Part shown: piece after piece, positions 1 through 14,209 of the stretch
Layout of the letters: every line of letters starts with the position of its first letter
Numbering within the stretch: position 1 is the stretch's first letter
Source: Owenia fusiformis
Lineage: Eukaryota; Annelida; Polychaeta; Sabellida; Oweniidae
Length of the DNA: 64,000 nucleotides
Assembly (NCBI GenBank): GCA_903813345.2
Contig: CAIIXF020000010.1
Location: 9,664,349 to 9,728,348, forward strand
Direction: 5' to 3'
Position numbers and translations under genes: made by a program
Notes under the pieces: generated by a model
Databases searched by the model: none
The model's input: the letters and a program-made list of their open reading frames with translations, nothing else
What the model was told of the DNA's origin: nothing

Positions 1-361
1 GGCTTCACCTCTGTTACATATTTAAAATTCTTCATTCTCAAAATATATTGATTGTTCCCCCAAACCATTGTATTGATCAGACAGGAAAAATGGAAAAGGT
101 ATGGAAAAATGCAAATTATATCAGCTATTTGCAATATATGTGTACATGTACATTACTGTACTTGTATTTTGACTTAGAAAAAAAAATCAAATGAACAAAA
201 ACACACCTCCCTCTTTCACAGCAATGACTATTTTGTAGAATAAATGAAAATATATAAAATAAAAAGATAAAATTTCTCATTATTATGTACACTAACTCAA
301 ACTCTTGCTTTACTCAAACTTAAAATCACATTTCAAAATTCTGAAATATTAATCACCTTAC

Positions 362-491
362 TTGTCAGTGACTTTCTAACAGATTCAGGTGCCATTACTA
401 ATTGTTCATCAATACACCCCAGAGTAGCAACACCCTCGAAACCATGGGAGCCACTTTTAATAAAATTTCTCATTACGGATCTTTGTGGAAG
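362..491 (-). CDS. Possible internal exon of an unidentified gene
   Basis: On the minus strand an open stretch of 43 codons ends at a good donor (CTGACAA|GTAAGG). It starts after an AG (CTCATAG|CTTCC) that has only a weak pyrimidine tract. The translation is balanced rather than low-complexity, for example GSHGFEGVATLGCIDEQLV, followed by a MAPESVRKSL stretch. The exon would run from phase 0 to phase 1. I do not recognise the family. It could be a downstream exon of the RCC1-repeat gene, which lies on the same strand and whose exons often end in phase 1, but no exon linking the two was found. Confidence 0.3.
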
Positions 492-1349
492 CTATGAGCC
501 TAGTAACTAGAGGGTGGACACATTATGGGACAGTGGTTTGTGGTCAGCCTCTTAATGGGTTACATTCTTGGCAAATTCTCCAGGTCATTTTCTCATGAAA
601 CACGTGAAGACATGAGCATATTAAAGTTCAAAAACTGGATCAATTTGATCAAGCTTATGATGGAGAAATGGAGTCTTATTAAAAATCACAATTAACTTAA
701 GAAATTTAGTTAGTTCAAATTTTATGTAATATATTACACACTCATTGAAGTGTTGTATACTGTATGCTTACTTCCTACTATTTCATGCACAAGTAAATAT
801 GCACAGGACCCTGGGAGTTTCATCATGATAAAACAGAGAGATGTGATGAGTATCAGAATGTAGTGCAGAATTGTGTGTCAACCACAACAAAAGGCCCTGT
901 TTAGTTCCAATAAAAGTGCCAGTCTGAGATTGCAATATTAATTTTGACTATCATTTATTCATTCATTGTTGTAAAAATCATATATGTATATATTACTTAA
1001 AATATTTATAAGATTTAATTTTGTAAAATATATCACAAAGTCAATCAATTTCTACCTATTTAGTTATTTTTTCATATAGTGCATTATACTTAATTCTTGG
1101 GGCCTCTTGGTGGTGACATAAAAAGTGTAAACCCATTATCGTTCATAGCTCACTGCCAGGTCGCCCATGTTAGTCCCTCAAAGATCAAGCTATAAAAGAA
1201 AACTAATTATGAAGTATTGGCAAATATGTTAATTCAAAAATCCAGGTATATAATTACTTACAAGATGCTCATTAGTGGACCTATAATTAACTGTATTTTT
1301 CATCCTTTAAGATTTTTTACTAATTGAGATTTCTTTGGTTGTGTTCTTA

Positions 1350-1905
1350 GACACTTTGGTTGACTACATTGATTGGATACTGTAGTTGTGTATATTGGTT
1401 GGATACTGTGGTTAAGTATATTTATTGGATACATTTGTATACATATGATACTTTGGTTGGATACTCTGATTGGGTATATTGGTTGGATACTCTCGTTGGG
1501 TATATTGGTTGGATACTCTGATTAGGTACATTGGTTGGATACTCTGGTTGGGTACATTGGTTGGATACTCTGGTTGGGTACATTGGTTGGATACTTTGGT
1601 AAGGTACATTGGTTGAATAGTCTGGTTGAGTACATTGGTTGGATACTTTCATTGGGTATATTGGTTGGATACTCTGGTTGGGTACATTGGTTGGATACTA
1701 TGGTTGGGTACATGGCTTTGGTACATTGGTTGGATACTCTGGTTGGGTACATTGGTAAGATACTCTGGTTGGGTACATTGGTTGAATATTCTGGTCTGAC
1801 ATATTAGCTGAATAGTCTGGTTGGGTATATTGGTTGGATACTTTAGCTGGATACATTGGTTGGGGATAATGTGGTTGGGTGCATTGTTTGGATAGTCTCG
1901 TTTGG
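1350..1905. repeat. 26-bp minisatellite (two related 13-mers)
   Basis: About 21 tandem copies of a 26-bp unit, itself a dimer of two similar 13-mers, ATTGGTTGGATAC and TCTGGTTGGGTAC. The ends are degenerate and the centre is the most homogeneous part. Because 26 is not a multiple of three, the reading frames through it are accidental. The short ORFs on both strands here, rich in YPTNVPNQSIQ-type peptides, are shadows of the repeat. Confidence 0.95.
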
Positions 1906-3097
1906 TAAACTGCAGTTTTTAAATTGTTGTCACTTTTGCTTTCTTACTAGGATTTTGTGGCCAAAAATAATCCATTATAATTCAATTTTTAACCCATCAA
2001 CAAACATATTTCATTTAACCTAGGTATTCCCTAGGAGTCTAATTAGCCAATACACATTGAAATTCGATCACCAGGTGTGGTCAAAAGGCATATGTTTCTA
2101 AATACACTGCCCAGTGAGATTAATGGAGGAAAATAATTAAGTAAGCCACAACTGGTGTTTATCATCAAATTCAACACTTAAGAATTTGAACCAATCAACA
2201 ATCGAAAGGTATGAGTTAACTCTTTCCCTTTTGCTCTGTTTTACCTTAAAGAATAAAAAAAATTAAGGTCATTATTATCTAAAAGACCAATATATACAAG
2301 GGCTGTAACAAGTCATTATGAAATCCTAAATCCAAGTGTAATAATAGTGTATTTAACTTATCATTTTTAACTTATATTCATATCAGCTTGGATCAGTATA
2401 CACCAGTTGAAATCCCTCTTAAGATACTATGACTGGCTTATGATCCAAGCTGCTATGTAAATGTAAGTTAAATATGAAAATGTATTCTCTTACATTATAC
2501 AACATATATATGGTATATATGAACATATATATGGTATATATATATGTTCAAAAACATAAAATTATGAATATCCTGAAGCATGCGGCACATATAGGCCAAA
2601 GATGGGACTCTTTCTATTGATCTTTGACAAGGTCAGTCAAGGGTCAAACCCTCCAATTCAGGCTAATAACCTATGCTTATAAGGCTTTGATCTCTAGCAG
2701 GACAATTTCTTAGACTTCAACCAAAATGTTAAATGGCATTTATTCCCCAAAAGGAATTCAAAAAGATATTGCATTTTAGCCTTTTATTATCAGCTTCCCC
2801 TAATCACTACAATTGGTGAGCATAAAATAATTCAAGCTTGAAATAAAACTCATTTTTTATTTAATGTGTACATTGATACATCTGCTTTAATCAGACCACA
2901 ATAATGCAAAATATGTATGAGTGCCTTTAACCATTGTTTTGTTAATAACTCTTATTAGCATAGTGGCCGTAGGACATGTCTAAGTCATATATCAACTTCT
3001 GACACCCCTACACCCTCTTAGAATCAATTTCTTTAAAGTTTATTAAGAATTAAAGTTAACCTTTTAATATAGTATAATTTATGTTTTTAGACAGTTT

Positions 3098-3160
3098 TTT
3101 GTTTGTTTGTTTGTTTGTTTGTTTGTTTGTTTGTTTGTTAGTTTGTTTGTTAATTTGTTT
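3098..3160. repeat. (GTTT)n microsatellite
   Basis: About 15 uninterrupted or nearly uninterrupted GTTT tetranucleotides, decaying at the 3' side. Confidence 0.95.
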
Positions 3161-3325
3161 ACATGTTTCATCAGAAGATACCACAATGAATAAGCTAATT
3201 ATCAATATTTATATTATTTTATCAAATATTTTAGTTCTCAAATGTTAAAATTGCAATCTCAACTTTAAAATGTTACATGAGAAAATCAAAATTTGGCACT
3301 TTTTCTACAGAAAAATGTCAACTCT

Positions 3326-3514
3326 TCATATCATTCCATGACAATATTTCATGTTTTGTGGATATCTAACATTGGGATCTAATTGGTCACTTCCATTTAG
3401 TATATACAGGGAGAAATTTTGTATAAAACTGTCAAACTCATCAGCATGTTTTGAAGCCATTAGGCTGTAATTGAAGTCTGGAATAGGTGATACATTGTAG
3501 AGAGCATCCCTAGA
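3326..3514 (-). CDS. Possible terminal exon, unidentified
   Basis: A minus-strand open frame ends with a stop near 3326. It follows a possible acceptor (CACTTCTAG|GGATGC). The last 60 or so residues (starting DALYNVSPIPDFNYSLM and ending YPQNMKYCHGMI) have the mixed composition of real protein. The exon would enter in phase 2. No partner exon and no family was recognised. It could be chance open sequence. Confidence 0.2.
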   Translation of the reverse strand, partial: SRDALYNVSPIPDFNYSLMASKHADEFDSFIQNFSLYILNGSDQLDPNVRYPQNMKYCHGMI

Positions 3515-4246
3515 AGTGATTACTGTTGATGACAATCTTTTTAAAAAGACTTTTGAAAAGAAAAGAAGATTGATACAGAGGCTTATCCCAAATTGACAAT
3601 ACACCAATGAAGATGTTTATGCTAGTATGCCCTTTTCAATGGTTTCTTGGATACAGCCTTCAAAATGGTACCATTCGTACAGACCAAATAAAAGCATTAT
3701 TCATCACAATTCAGACCCCCCCCCCTACCCTCAAAAATAAAAAGTACCTATGTTTTAAAGTCTTATGTTATATGAGTTAAAGTAAGTATAATGTTAAAAT
3801 AGCAGTGTTACATGATGTTTACACACATTTGACATTAGAGGTCATGTAAGTCACACTACCACCATTTGAGATGCAACAGCTAGGGCCGATTACAGGAGAA
3901 CAATCCCTGGTACAACAGAACGGCATGGTCTCCGAACCATACTAAGCTTGTATTTGGGAATGCGACTTTCAGCTGGCAGCTACCAGATTAACCTACTATT
4001 TTATGGGCAACTTATTTAAATATGATTAGTATCTACCAATATTCCATTCATATTAAAATGAGTTGGTCATAAAAATAGTAGGTTTATCCGATACGGGGTA
4101 GCCGAAAACTGAAAGCAGCAACAGCGAATACAATCTTATATGAGTACTTTGCTTAAAGGAGTAAGCTGATACTTTCCTCAAAGGATACAACAAGCCAACC
4201 AGGAATGACAACAAGTTATTTTTCTCTTATGTCACCAGGTTTTGGA

Positions 4247-5035
4247 AGACTGATTAATCTGTCTGATCAAGTTAAAAGACACTGAGCAGGCTGCAAAATA
4301 CTTTGATCAAGTTGCAAGATATTCTAATCAAGCTATAAGAGACATTGATAAAGTTACAAGAAATGCTTATCATAAAGCTGCATTATACCTTTATTATCAA
4401 GTTGCCAGAAAAACTGAAAGACTGCGACCTATTTAGCAATAAAAAAACTGATCAAACTGCAATAAATGCTGATCAAGCTGCAAGAAATGAATATCAAGCT
4501 GCAAGAAATGATGCTCAAGCTGCAAGAAATGATCAAGCTGCAAGAAATGATGATAAAGCTGCAAGAAATGAATATCAAGCTGCAAGAAATGATGCTCAAG
4601 CTGCAAGAAATGAATATCAAGCTGCAAGAAATGATGATAAAGCTGCAAGAAATGATGATAAAGCTGCAAGAAATGCTGATAAAGCTGCAATAAATGCTGA
4701 GCAAGCTGCAAGAAATGAATATCAAGCTGCAAGAAATGATGCTCAAGCTGCAAGAAATGCTGATATAGCTGCAAGAAATGACACTCAATCTGCAAGAAAT
4801 GATGATCAAGCTGCAAGAAATGATGCTCAAGCTGCAAGAAATGATGATAAAGCTGCAAGAAATGATGATCAAGCTGCAAGAAATGCTGATATAGCTGCAA
4901 GAAATGATACTCAATCTGCAAGAAATGATAATCAAGCTGTAAGAAATGCTGATCAAGCTGCAAGAAACTCTGAGCAAGTTGAAAAGAACACTGATAAACT
5001 CTAACCTTGTAACAACATTGATCAGGCTGCATTAA
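4247..5035. repeat. 21-bp minisatellite, open in several frames
   Basis: Tandem 21-bp units of the form GCAAGAAATGATGATCAAGCT. One unit near 4530 is 18 bp. Decayed units extend to about 4247 upstream and to about 5035 downstream. Because the unit is a multiple of three, three long frames stay open: plus 4345-5004 (219 aa, QAARNDD heptads), minus 4433-5041 (202 aa, HHFLQLY heptads) and minus 4429-4977 (182 aa). No splice context, family similarity or flanking coding sequence marks any of them as a gene, so I treat the whole as satellite DNA. Confidence 0.9.
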
Positions 5036-5439
5036 GATCATAATGTCACCATTTCAAGATTGTTCAAAAAGGGGAATATCTCATACCAAAATCTATATAA
5101 AACATACACGACATAACTCCACAAACAATTTGTGTCCTAAAAATATTAAACACTTGAATTAATCCCTCTAAATTGACAATGAATGTTCTAAGGCAAAGAT
5201 TGTTAAAAATAAAAATATACATTGCATAAATGTTAATCATATGTGCCTCATTCATTTCCAAAACATTCAGTTAACACGACCTGGCATATATACACTATAC
5301 TATAACTATGTAAAGCTCTCCCTTTTGAACTTTTATGTCAGATCATCATGAACTCCCACACCTAAAATATGTGAACAACAAACTGAAACAATAAATCATA
5401 AAGAAACATATGAGTATGTTAGATAATAAGTCCTATTCA

Positions 5440-5790
5440 AGTTATATTGGGTTTGGCAAATAAACATGTACAGTTAGGAAGGACATATTCAATCTTGGGT
5501 TTGGGCAATATTAGGTTTAGGCAATTTTGGGTTTGATAAATTTTAGGTTTTGGCAATCTTGGGTTTGGGCAATCCTGGGTTTATCTATCTTGGGTTTGGT
5601 GAATCTTTGATTTGGTCAATCTTGGGTTTGCCCACTTTGGGTTTAGGCAATCAAAGTTTTATTGAATCTTGGGTTCGGTCAATCTTGGGATTGGTAAATA
5701 TTGTTTTTGGTAATGATTTTGTTTACTTTTTTGGGTTTAACAATCTTGGGTTTGGTAAATCTTTGTTTCAAGCTTATTAAAAAGTTATTA
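5440..5790. repeat. About 16-bp degenerate minisatellite
   Basis: Roughly 20 degenerate copies of GCAATCTTGGGTTTGG. The short plus-strand ORFs rich in LGLGN/GFG across it are shadows of the repeat. Confidence 0.9.
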
Positions 5791-8700
5791 ATGGGCAACC
5801 ATTCCATCCATAGGAGAGTCAGAATAAGTGCACTGCTTTCATGGTTCATCCTTCTGATTAATGCAAAAATCTACACACAGGGTAAAATAGTAGAGTTGAG
5901 AGAGCACACATTGTAACAGTACCCAACATGATACAACCGACCAAACACATACATTACAACATACAATACTTGAAAGACAATCAGACTTTGAAGTTTTTAT
6001 TGTTTTCTTTATTCTATGTAAGTCAGTCTGTAAACCATTTCTTGTGTTTCATAGAACCAGCTTCAGTGGTAGCATGGATGGTGTTTAATTAACAGAAAGA
6101 TTCAACAAAGCATGGGCTGCATCCTGCAAAATCAAGTGTTGGAAATCAACACCATGAGCCAGTCATGTTTTCTATGAAATAAGTCAAAATAGGAATTTAA
6201 AGATTTGATAAGAATACAAATAAAATTGTAAATGAGTTCTATTCCACTGTATCAAAAGATGAAACTCTATAGCAAAAATCTCGTTTTAATACACACAGTG
6301 TTCTGTTATAAAAACATGGAGTTGACAGTAGAAAAAATAATTGAAGATTTTTTCAGGCTAGATGCCCCCCTCAACAATCACTCAAAGTGTACAAAGGGCT
6401 CTTTAATGCATACTGTACCCAAGTGAGCCTATTAAAATCAAATACAATGAAAAAACATATAAAACAACAATAACACCAACCATATAATATATAAGAAAAA
6501 ATAGGTTGGCATTTATTTTTTGATCAGTGAATCCTTTTCAAAAACAACAGAAGGAAAACAATAAAACTTAAAATGCTTTTGAGCATGACTTGACATTTAA
6601 CTGACCAAAAGGCACAAAAGAACATTAAAAAATGTTCTCGACAGATGCGCTACAATTAAAAAATATTTTTCCTCAGATGTGGAGCTATTAAGAAAATTTT
6701 TTGAAGAGTTTACATTTTTTTAATAACTGACCCATCACTTTGATTTATTAATAAATTAATCCTAATCAATTAAACTTCTGTCTGTTAGGATAATTGGCAT
6801 TGAGATATTACAATATTATCATAGCTTTAATCTGAGCTGTTAATTACCTTGTAATTACCCCACATGACCAATCATCATTAAGGGATTAACTGCTAGTTGA
6901 CCACTTAATCCACAATGTGACAACAAGAAATTACTGTATGAGCATGAAAACTAACATAGGGCCATTGTTGAGTCATTAGTAGCAACTCAAATTGGAATCC
7001 ACTTTTAACAAATGCCTTACACACACCATGTGTTTGATATAGAATCTGTTAAAATCAAAAGTACAATTGAAAAATTACTTTGGGAAATTTGTTTTGTAAA
7101 TAAACAGAAAGGATGTTTAACTGAAAGGGTGTCCCTTTTGACCCTTAGGAATAAAAGAGATGGGCACGCTTGCAGCATCATTCATTCTAGTGTTCTGGGA
7201 ATGGTCACTTGCAAGCCAAATGGCCAATAGTTTTCAACTTGAGATTACACAGACCTTTTTTATAGGCTCTTTTATCTTATGTGGAGCCAACTGATTAACT
7301 CTATAGCTCACTGCTATCCAAAGTTTATTCACTAACTGTGATGTAAATCAAAATATTTTATACAGTACAACCAATGTAAGTCTCTGATATGATGTGGGAC
7401 TAAAATCAAACAATGCAAATAGGGGAAGTGCAGACGCTACTTTGCCACTGATAAAAAATGATTGTCTAATAAATAATAAAATAGATTGTAGTAACAGTAT
7501 CAAGTTCATCTAATTAAATCTTTTTTTAATATGCATGCATAATACTCATGTTTCTCTTGCTTAGAACGGAAATGCAAACATCAAAAATACATGGTCCAAA
7601 AAAGTTCATACTTCAATGAAAACAGTGTCTTTCTAATTCAAAGACTTAACAAAATCTGAAATCACAATGTGATCTTGTAAACAAATCCACATGAAGACAA
7701 TAACACTGTTAATGAGAGGTTAATGGTGATGATAATGATGATGCTAATGATGATGATAAAAACCTGGTTCTTCTCATATGGCAAATGATGATGCTAATTT
7801 AACAGTTGGGTCTGACCTTATAACCTGCTGCTTGACCTCTACAGACACACTTGCTAAACAAGTGAACACAAACTATCATCAACAACAAGTCCAAACAACC
7901 ACATCAAGAAACATACAGTCAAGGGAATAGCAATTCAAAATATGATCATTTGGCCTATTAATGTGACTGAATGTTGCCCCAATTTGAGGCATTTCCAGGA
8001 ACTGCATCTGAGATTGTAGAGAATATCAAGAACTTGGAGAACTTGGTTAATAAATGAAAAACTTTTTTTCAAGAGTGTGGTAAAGGCTATAGTGCTTGAT
8101 ATCACTCATCAGAAATGTTAATAAAGTGTTCCAACATGGAAGTCAATGGGAAATTCAGAAAATATATCTTGATTGGTGTTCACATTACGACCTGCTCAAT
8201 TTACCAAGGTGTTCGCATACATAGGTTTTACTGTGCATGCATATTCAAAAATGTGTTTTTTAATTCATTATACAGCCCCTTTATAAAAAATGTTTCGCCA
8301 TTATTTGTGTGGCAGGTTAGAAAGCGGACTCCTGCAGGGGATGTTATCTGAGAGCCAGGGTGATTGTGAGACTGTAATTGTTTCCAATTAAAATGTGTTG
8401 ATTATTTTAGTGAAGTGGACAGGAGGTGATTAATGTTGGGGCCTTATACCAAGATATCATGTTATACTTAGGGACCTGCTCAAACATTAAACATATAAAC
8501 ATATAATGAGATTGCACATGTATGTGTATATTATAGGCATTTTTACATAAAAATACAGGATCTGACCAAATCAAGAAAATATATATTCTTAATGTTGTTG
8601 ATCACATGTGTACTGATTAGAGCCATGTTGTCAAATATGAAGTCATCCACAAGGGGGATCCACCATACAAGGTATTGAGATGGAGAACATTTGTTGAACA

Positions 8701-9925
8701 TTTGTTGAACATATTAACCCAGTGGGGATACAAGGGATATATTAGGGGGTAACTGACACCAATGCCAGCATGACAACTGAAGCCAAACTCATTTTTTACC
8801 AAAGAGAGGGCTGCAGTTGATAAAATATTTGTTGACCATATCTGCAAAGTCAAACTTGACACATTTATCACTACGGGTGAGGAACTCCTGAACTAAAGCA
8901 GGTTAGGGCAACTGAAAATAGATATTAACACTAATATAAAATGAAAGGTTATGTTGCTTATCTTTTATAATGGCCACATGAGTGATTTTTACTGCTTGCA
9001 AAGTTAAACTCAGATGATACCTTTCATTCTCAAAGTTAGCCAAATTGAAAAATCGGTATGTGTTTTAACAGATATCACCAAATTCTTGTGATTTTGATTC
9101 TATTTAAAATGTATTTGAAAAATCATATCATTGCATATTATCACATCCCAAAAATATAGCAATGATTATTTCTACCCAACGTTAATATTCCCACGAATCA
9201 ATTCAGGTAAGGCGTGTCCTCATCCTTATAAAATCATGATATCATCATTATGGAAGAACTCCTGACATTTTTCCATATAGATCATTCGCTCCACAGACTT
9301 TAAATCCCAATTCCTTGCAAAAATACCATTAAAATTACAGTAAATCATACACGAAGCCAGATTTTATCAAATTATTCGAAATTCTTGGTTTCACCCCAGG
9401 CAGCCTTTAACTCATAATAATCATAATTTGGGAGTGTTTACGAGCCTCCAACAAAAGGGGATTCACTCTGCACCAGGATGGGACATGGGGCCAGTTTTCA
9501 ACTGCATGGAGTTTTATGTAGTGTTTTATGGAGCATCAATCAAACAGTGATCATTACAGTACTTTGAGGAATAACTCAACTGTAAATTCGTCATGGGAAC
9601 GTGCCACTTCTCTAAAAGTGAAATTTCAGCAAGGGCTTCTTTAGCAGGTACACTGTGAATGTAATTACAACGTCTAAAATACTCTTGACTATCTCAGTAT
9701 ACTGACTCCCCAGTCCCAACCCCTAGCTGCTTTCTTACCTAGTTCTGAAATAAAATAGAATTTTTTCAACAGATATGATCATCATCTTTAAAAGTCCCTT
9801 AATTAATATCAAGGTATGTGCCAGAGTCAGGACGAGTGGGGTAAGATTTAGGCACATAAGGCGAAGAAAAAGTGCAATAAAACAATTGCTTCTTGATTTC
9901 TTGATTGCTTCTTTGCTTGATTCAT
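5791..9925. other. Non-coding stretch, no gene seen
   Basis: AT-rich sequence with frequent stops in all frames. It holds a short GAT/GATGAT microsatellite near 7727-7760. I found no exon with paired splice signals and protein-like content. Confidence 0.6.
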
Positions 9926-9972
9926 TTGTTTGTTTGTCTGTTTATTTGTTTGTTTGTTTGTTTGTTTGTTTA
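9926..9972. repeat. (TTTG)n microsatellite
   Basis: About 11 TTTG tetranucleotides, the same motif as at 3098-3160. Confidence 0.9.
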
Positions 9973-12900
9973 TAAAGTAGGGAATGAAGCTATGATGTAA
10001 TTACTCTAAAAATTATACCCCATTATTATTGATGTGAATTATCTAAACCAGTTTAACCTCAAATATGATCCCTATCTTCTATCTATACAATAGAAGTCAC
10101 CCTTTAAGTAAAACAGTGATGGTCGTTTAAGGTGAAAGCTGACATTATTCTTATTTGAAAAATTGCATCCTTAAATATCATCTATTTTGGAAAACAACCC
10201 ACGTAGAATATTACACATATAACAATACCTGAGATTTAGCCAAAGATCAGTTCCCACAATTTCTGATTTTTTATAAACAATGTAGGTTTGACTTTATGTT
10301 TCAAAAACATGCATAAACCAAAAATAAAATTTAATTGATCGAAGTACTGTCTCGCCAACACTGAATATATGGTGGGAAATGTTCTTTTTTTTAAACTATG
10401 GGTATATGAACTTTAAAGATTATATAAAGAGAGAAAAATTAAACCTTATAAAATTGATCTGTACAAAGTGCCATTTGGATTTTCCGAACTACATGTTGTT
10501 AACCATGTTTATCCTTATATGGTAAGGCGAATTAGAACATGTGCCTTGAGAAACTCAAAATACATTCTCAAAATATAAACACTTCTTTAGTCCCACTTTT
10601 TGGACGTCTCCTGATTCCACGTTGTCACAGGGTCTCAAGGTGGACATTTGCAACCAGGTTGAGTAATTAAAGCTCATTTGAAACAGCTGGGTGTTGCGTT
10701 ACTGTATAAGTTCCATAGACTCAAGCAGATATACTCAGTAGACAGATTCATCATTTCAAGTTCATGTTCTATAGGCTTAGTGAATGGTTTATCTGTACAT
10801 GTACAATACGGATGTAATCCCACTTAGTTCTATCTGCAACTATCTAACCTTCAAAGTGGAAAGACTTTGAAGTTTGTCTGGTCTTTGACGCTTTTCTTAC
10901 TTTCCTTCTTGAGCCATTGAACTTCAGATTGTATGTTTTGTCTTCAATTAATGAAATAACAGGGAATCTGTGAATTTCTACCTTGAAAGTTTATGTTATA
11001 AGGGGGCCTCAAAATTAAGGAAATCCCAAACAGGGCCCATTTTGTTTCAATAATTGAGTCCCATTCTTCAAACGAGACCTAGTATTTTCTCAATAACAAG
11101 GCCTATTTTTGAAAATGAGTTCCATATTAAAGTCCAACATTTTTAATTTCTACAGATTGTTTCAGGCCTACCTCAAGCTCCTCCCGAAAGAAATCCTGCA
11201 TTCCCTATACTTTTAGGAAATGCTTATTGTATGTTGTAATACATAAAGTACAAGCAGTATCTGAAAATTGACAATAATAAAGTAAGTTATGAAAATTGTA
11301 ATGTAATGTGGAGGCAACATTTAGATATAATCCAGACAAACAACTACCCTGCGTGCAGAGTCTAGTTAAACTACAAGACGAAGCTCTCTTTTAAGAAGTG
11401 AAGTCAAACAAATGCAAAGGGTAACAAACAACTCAATTGACAACTCCTATTCCTCTGACGTAAACATCGCAGATAAAAAAACACAATTTTATCACCAAAT
11501 CTAGCTCAACATTTTATGAATTTGTCATAATTGTCATCATTGTAATATTGCCTTTTGTGATTTTAGTGCAGAATTTAGAATACATTATTGTATTTTTATT
11601 GCGACAAAAGGCTAATTATAAGCATATGAAATGTGCACATTTCTCCCAAACCATCCTTGGGACATTATATTCCCACAGGTGCATAAACTCTGGCACTTAT
11701 ATTTCACATTCATAACAAATAAATGCGAAAATCATCGCCAGATCATCTCAAACTCAAGATAAAAGTCCACGAAGGTATCTGGGAAAAACAGGTTCTGACA
11801 AGTGTTGGGATAATAGGAAGAATTTGGGAAGAAGTTAACAAGCAGTAAATGGTCTATGTAAAACACATGTTCAAAACCGGGATGATGTTTCTTGGGATTT
11901 TTCTCACATTTCAAGAGTTTTTATTCTCCACGGGTGGGATGCGGTGAGATAGCATGTAAAATGATGTACATGTACACAGAGTAGCTCTCGGCTGTATACA
12001 TGATTCTAGGAAGGCTACAAAATATGGACCATATTACAAAACATGTGTACACCAGAATATGAACCCATAATAGACAAATAACTAATTGCTTTAAAAAGAA
12101 TAATTAAGGAAATGAATCACAAAAATAATATATGCAAAATTTTGTACAAATCTTAACTACAATACTAATCTAATATCACATCACATTTATTTTGATTAAA
12201 AATGTTTAAAATTCATAACTAAATAAATTCTCAAAAGCAATTACTAACGATATAATATACTGTATTAATAAGTCAATTCAATTCAATAATACTATCTTAC
12301 AATAATCACATATTATCGTTACCTATTATAACCATATATTATTAGATAGCCAGATTCATCAAATGCTTCTGGTCATGACCTCCAATGATTGAGGAACCCC
12401 AATCCAAACTTGAGTTCTACATCCAGGTGTCAAAATCCAGTAAATGTAAACAGCCAAAAACCATGGGTGTCATCCGAGCATGATGAGGAAAAAAGCAATA
12501 GGCTAAAAAGGGCATGGCCTTTAACGAGGATTAAGACAATATTTGTGGAAGATGGGAGAGATGCAAGGAGGGATGAAACTCCAGATTGAAGAGATAACAG
12601 ATAATTAGACCGGGATCTATAACAACTCGGCTGTGAAGAAAAACACATCTTGGAGAGCATGGGAGGGATCGACCAGGTTACGAACCTGTCTCAATTGAAG
12701 ACAAACATGAAATATTTTATTAGCATGGCGTTGGCAACAAGAATTTTGTCATTTTCAGCTGTCCCTTCTCCTCCCCCTACCTCCATATGTAATATAAAAA
12801 AACATATAAATGACAAAGGGTTTTCTGAAAGGCATTTTCAATCATTTCAATTAAAAAAGGACTGCATCAAGTTTGTAAACATCACTAAATATACTTTTGA

Positions 12901-14209
12901 AATAGCCAAATTGAGAAATGTTGACGGTGGTATTTCCCTACATGCAACACTGTCCAAATCTTGCTGATCGAACCCCAGATTTATAACCAAACTGACAAAT
13001 CTCATCTTGACTTTGGTATTTTGACATCATGAAACATGGACATTTGGTATTTTCACTACATAGAATAGCTGGTTCTTGGACGTAGGTATTTTCGCTACAT
13101 GTTATTATGTCCAGAACTTAAAGGTTCAACCTGTAAGATTCCATAGCAAAGGTGTGACCCTAAAGGTTAATTATTTCATACACCTCGTTAACAGGTAGAA
13201 AGTTATGCCAGGTGAGAGTACAGGTAAGTAGTCAGGTTATGGTCCAGGTAAGAGATCAGGTATGTTATCATCCAACATAAATCAACCATAGCTGAGTATG
13301 TATAGATACTGTAGAATATTGTTTGCTTTTTAATGAGAAAAATAAGTCTCTTCCCAACATCATTCTACAAAAAAAGAAATACAGTAAACCTGCATATGGT
13401 GAACACCCATGAAGCCCCAAAAAGTGTTCACTGAAGAATAGGTGTTCACTACAGAAAGAGATTTTATAAAGGAGATTCAATGTAAAATGTGTCTTGAAGT
13501 GGTGTTCACTAAACACAGGTGTTCACTAGAGAGAGGTGTTCACTAGAGAGAGGTGTTCACTAAGACAGGCTTAAATATACACTTTAATGGTAAACATGGT
13601 ATTGCCATGGTATAAAATGACCATAACCGAATATGTTATACATACAAATGTATAGAAATACTTTTATTTCAAATAATAATTTGAAACCTACCACAACTCA
13701 TAGTATCAGTAACATCATCCTTAATTTTCCATTCAAATATGTTTAATCTTCAACTTTCAATACTCTTAGTACTGAAAATTTCCACAAGAGGGCAGCATGT
13801 TACTGCATGTCATTATCATTGCAATAGAACCAGAAACTGAATGTTTTGATAAATATGGAAATTGCTCATTCAACAATAATCTAACATGACATCATAATAT
13901 ATAGATCATATATGGCAAACAAACATACCTTCAAGCTAAGCAATGTCTTAGATTACACATTTTAAAAAAAATGTACATCTGGTAAACCTGGGACTCCTGA
14001 CCTATGAAAATTATTTGGGCTTGAAAGGTGAGCCTCATATTCCATGCAGCCTCAGTTGGAAAAATTAGCCTAAATCTTTCAAATTTAAGGCCAAAATGTA
14101 AGCATTTTCTCCAAACTCATTTGGATTAACTGGCCTTAACTTTTCAAAAACTGGACAAAAATTTTGTAAGATTATATCAAATTCTGAAAAATATTTGAGA
14201 AATACTTAC
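9973..14209. other. Non-coding stretch downstream of last recognised RCC1 exon
   Basis: No convincing exon was found. The remaining 3' exons of the RCC1-repeat gene should lie here or further left, because the last exon found ends in a donor. At 13385-13570 there are several short repeats of GGTGTTCACTA, probably a decayed transposon fragment. A very AT-rich run lies at 12100-12340. Confidence 0.5.

Noticed and set aside
1412-1807. Several ORFs of 65-90 codons on both strands
   Set aside because: All lie in the 26-bp minisatellite and read its unit; not genes.
4345-5004. 219-codon ORF with QAARN heptads as a coiled-coil gene
   Set aside because: The frame is open only because the satellite unit is 21 bp; two other frames are equally open and nothing outside the repeat supports translation.
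12389-12967. Short ORFs in a slightly GC-richer patch
   Set aside because: No paired splice signals, no known motif, and overlapping frames on both strands; looks like chance.
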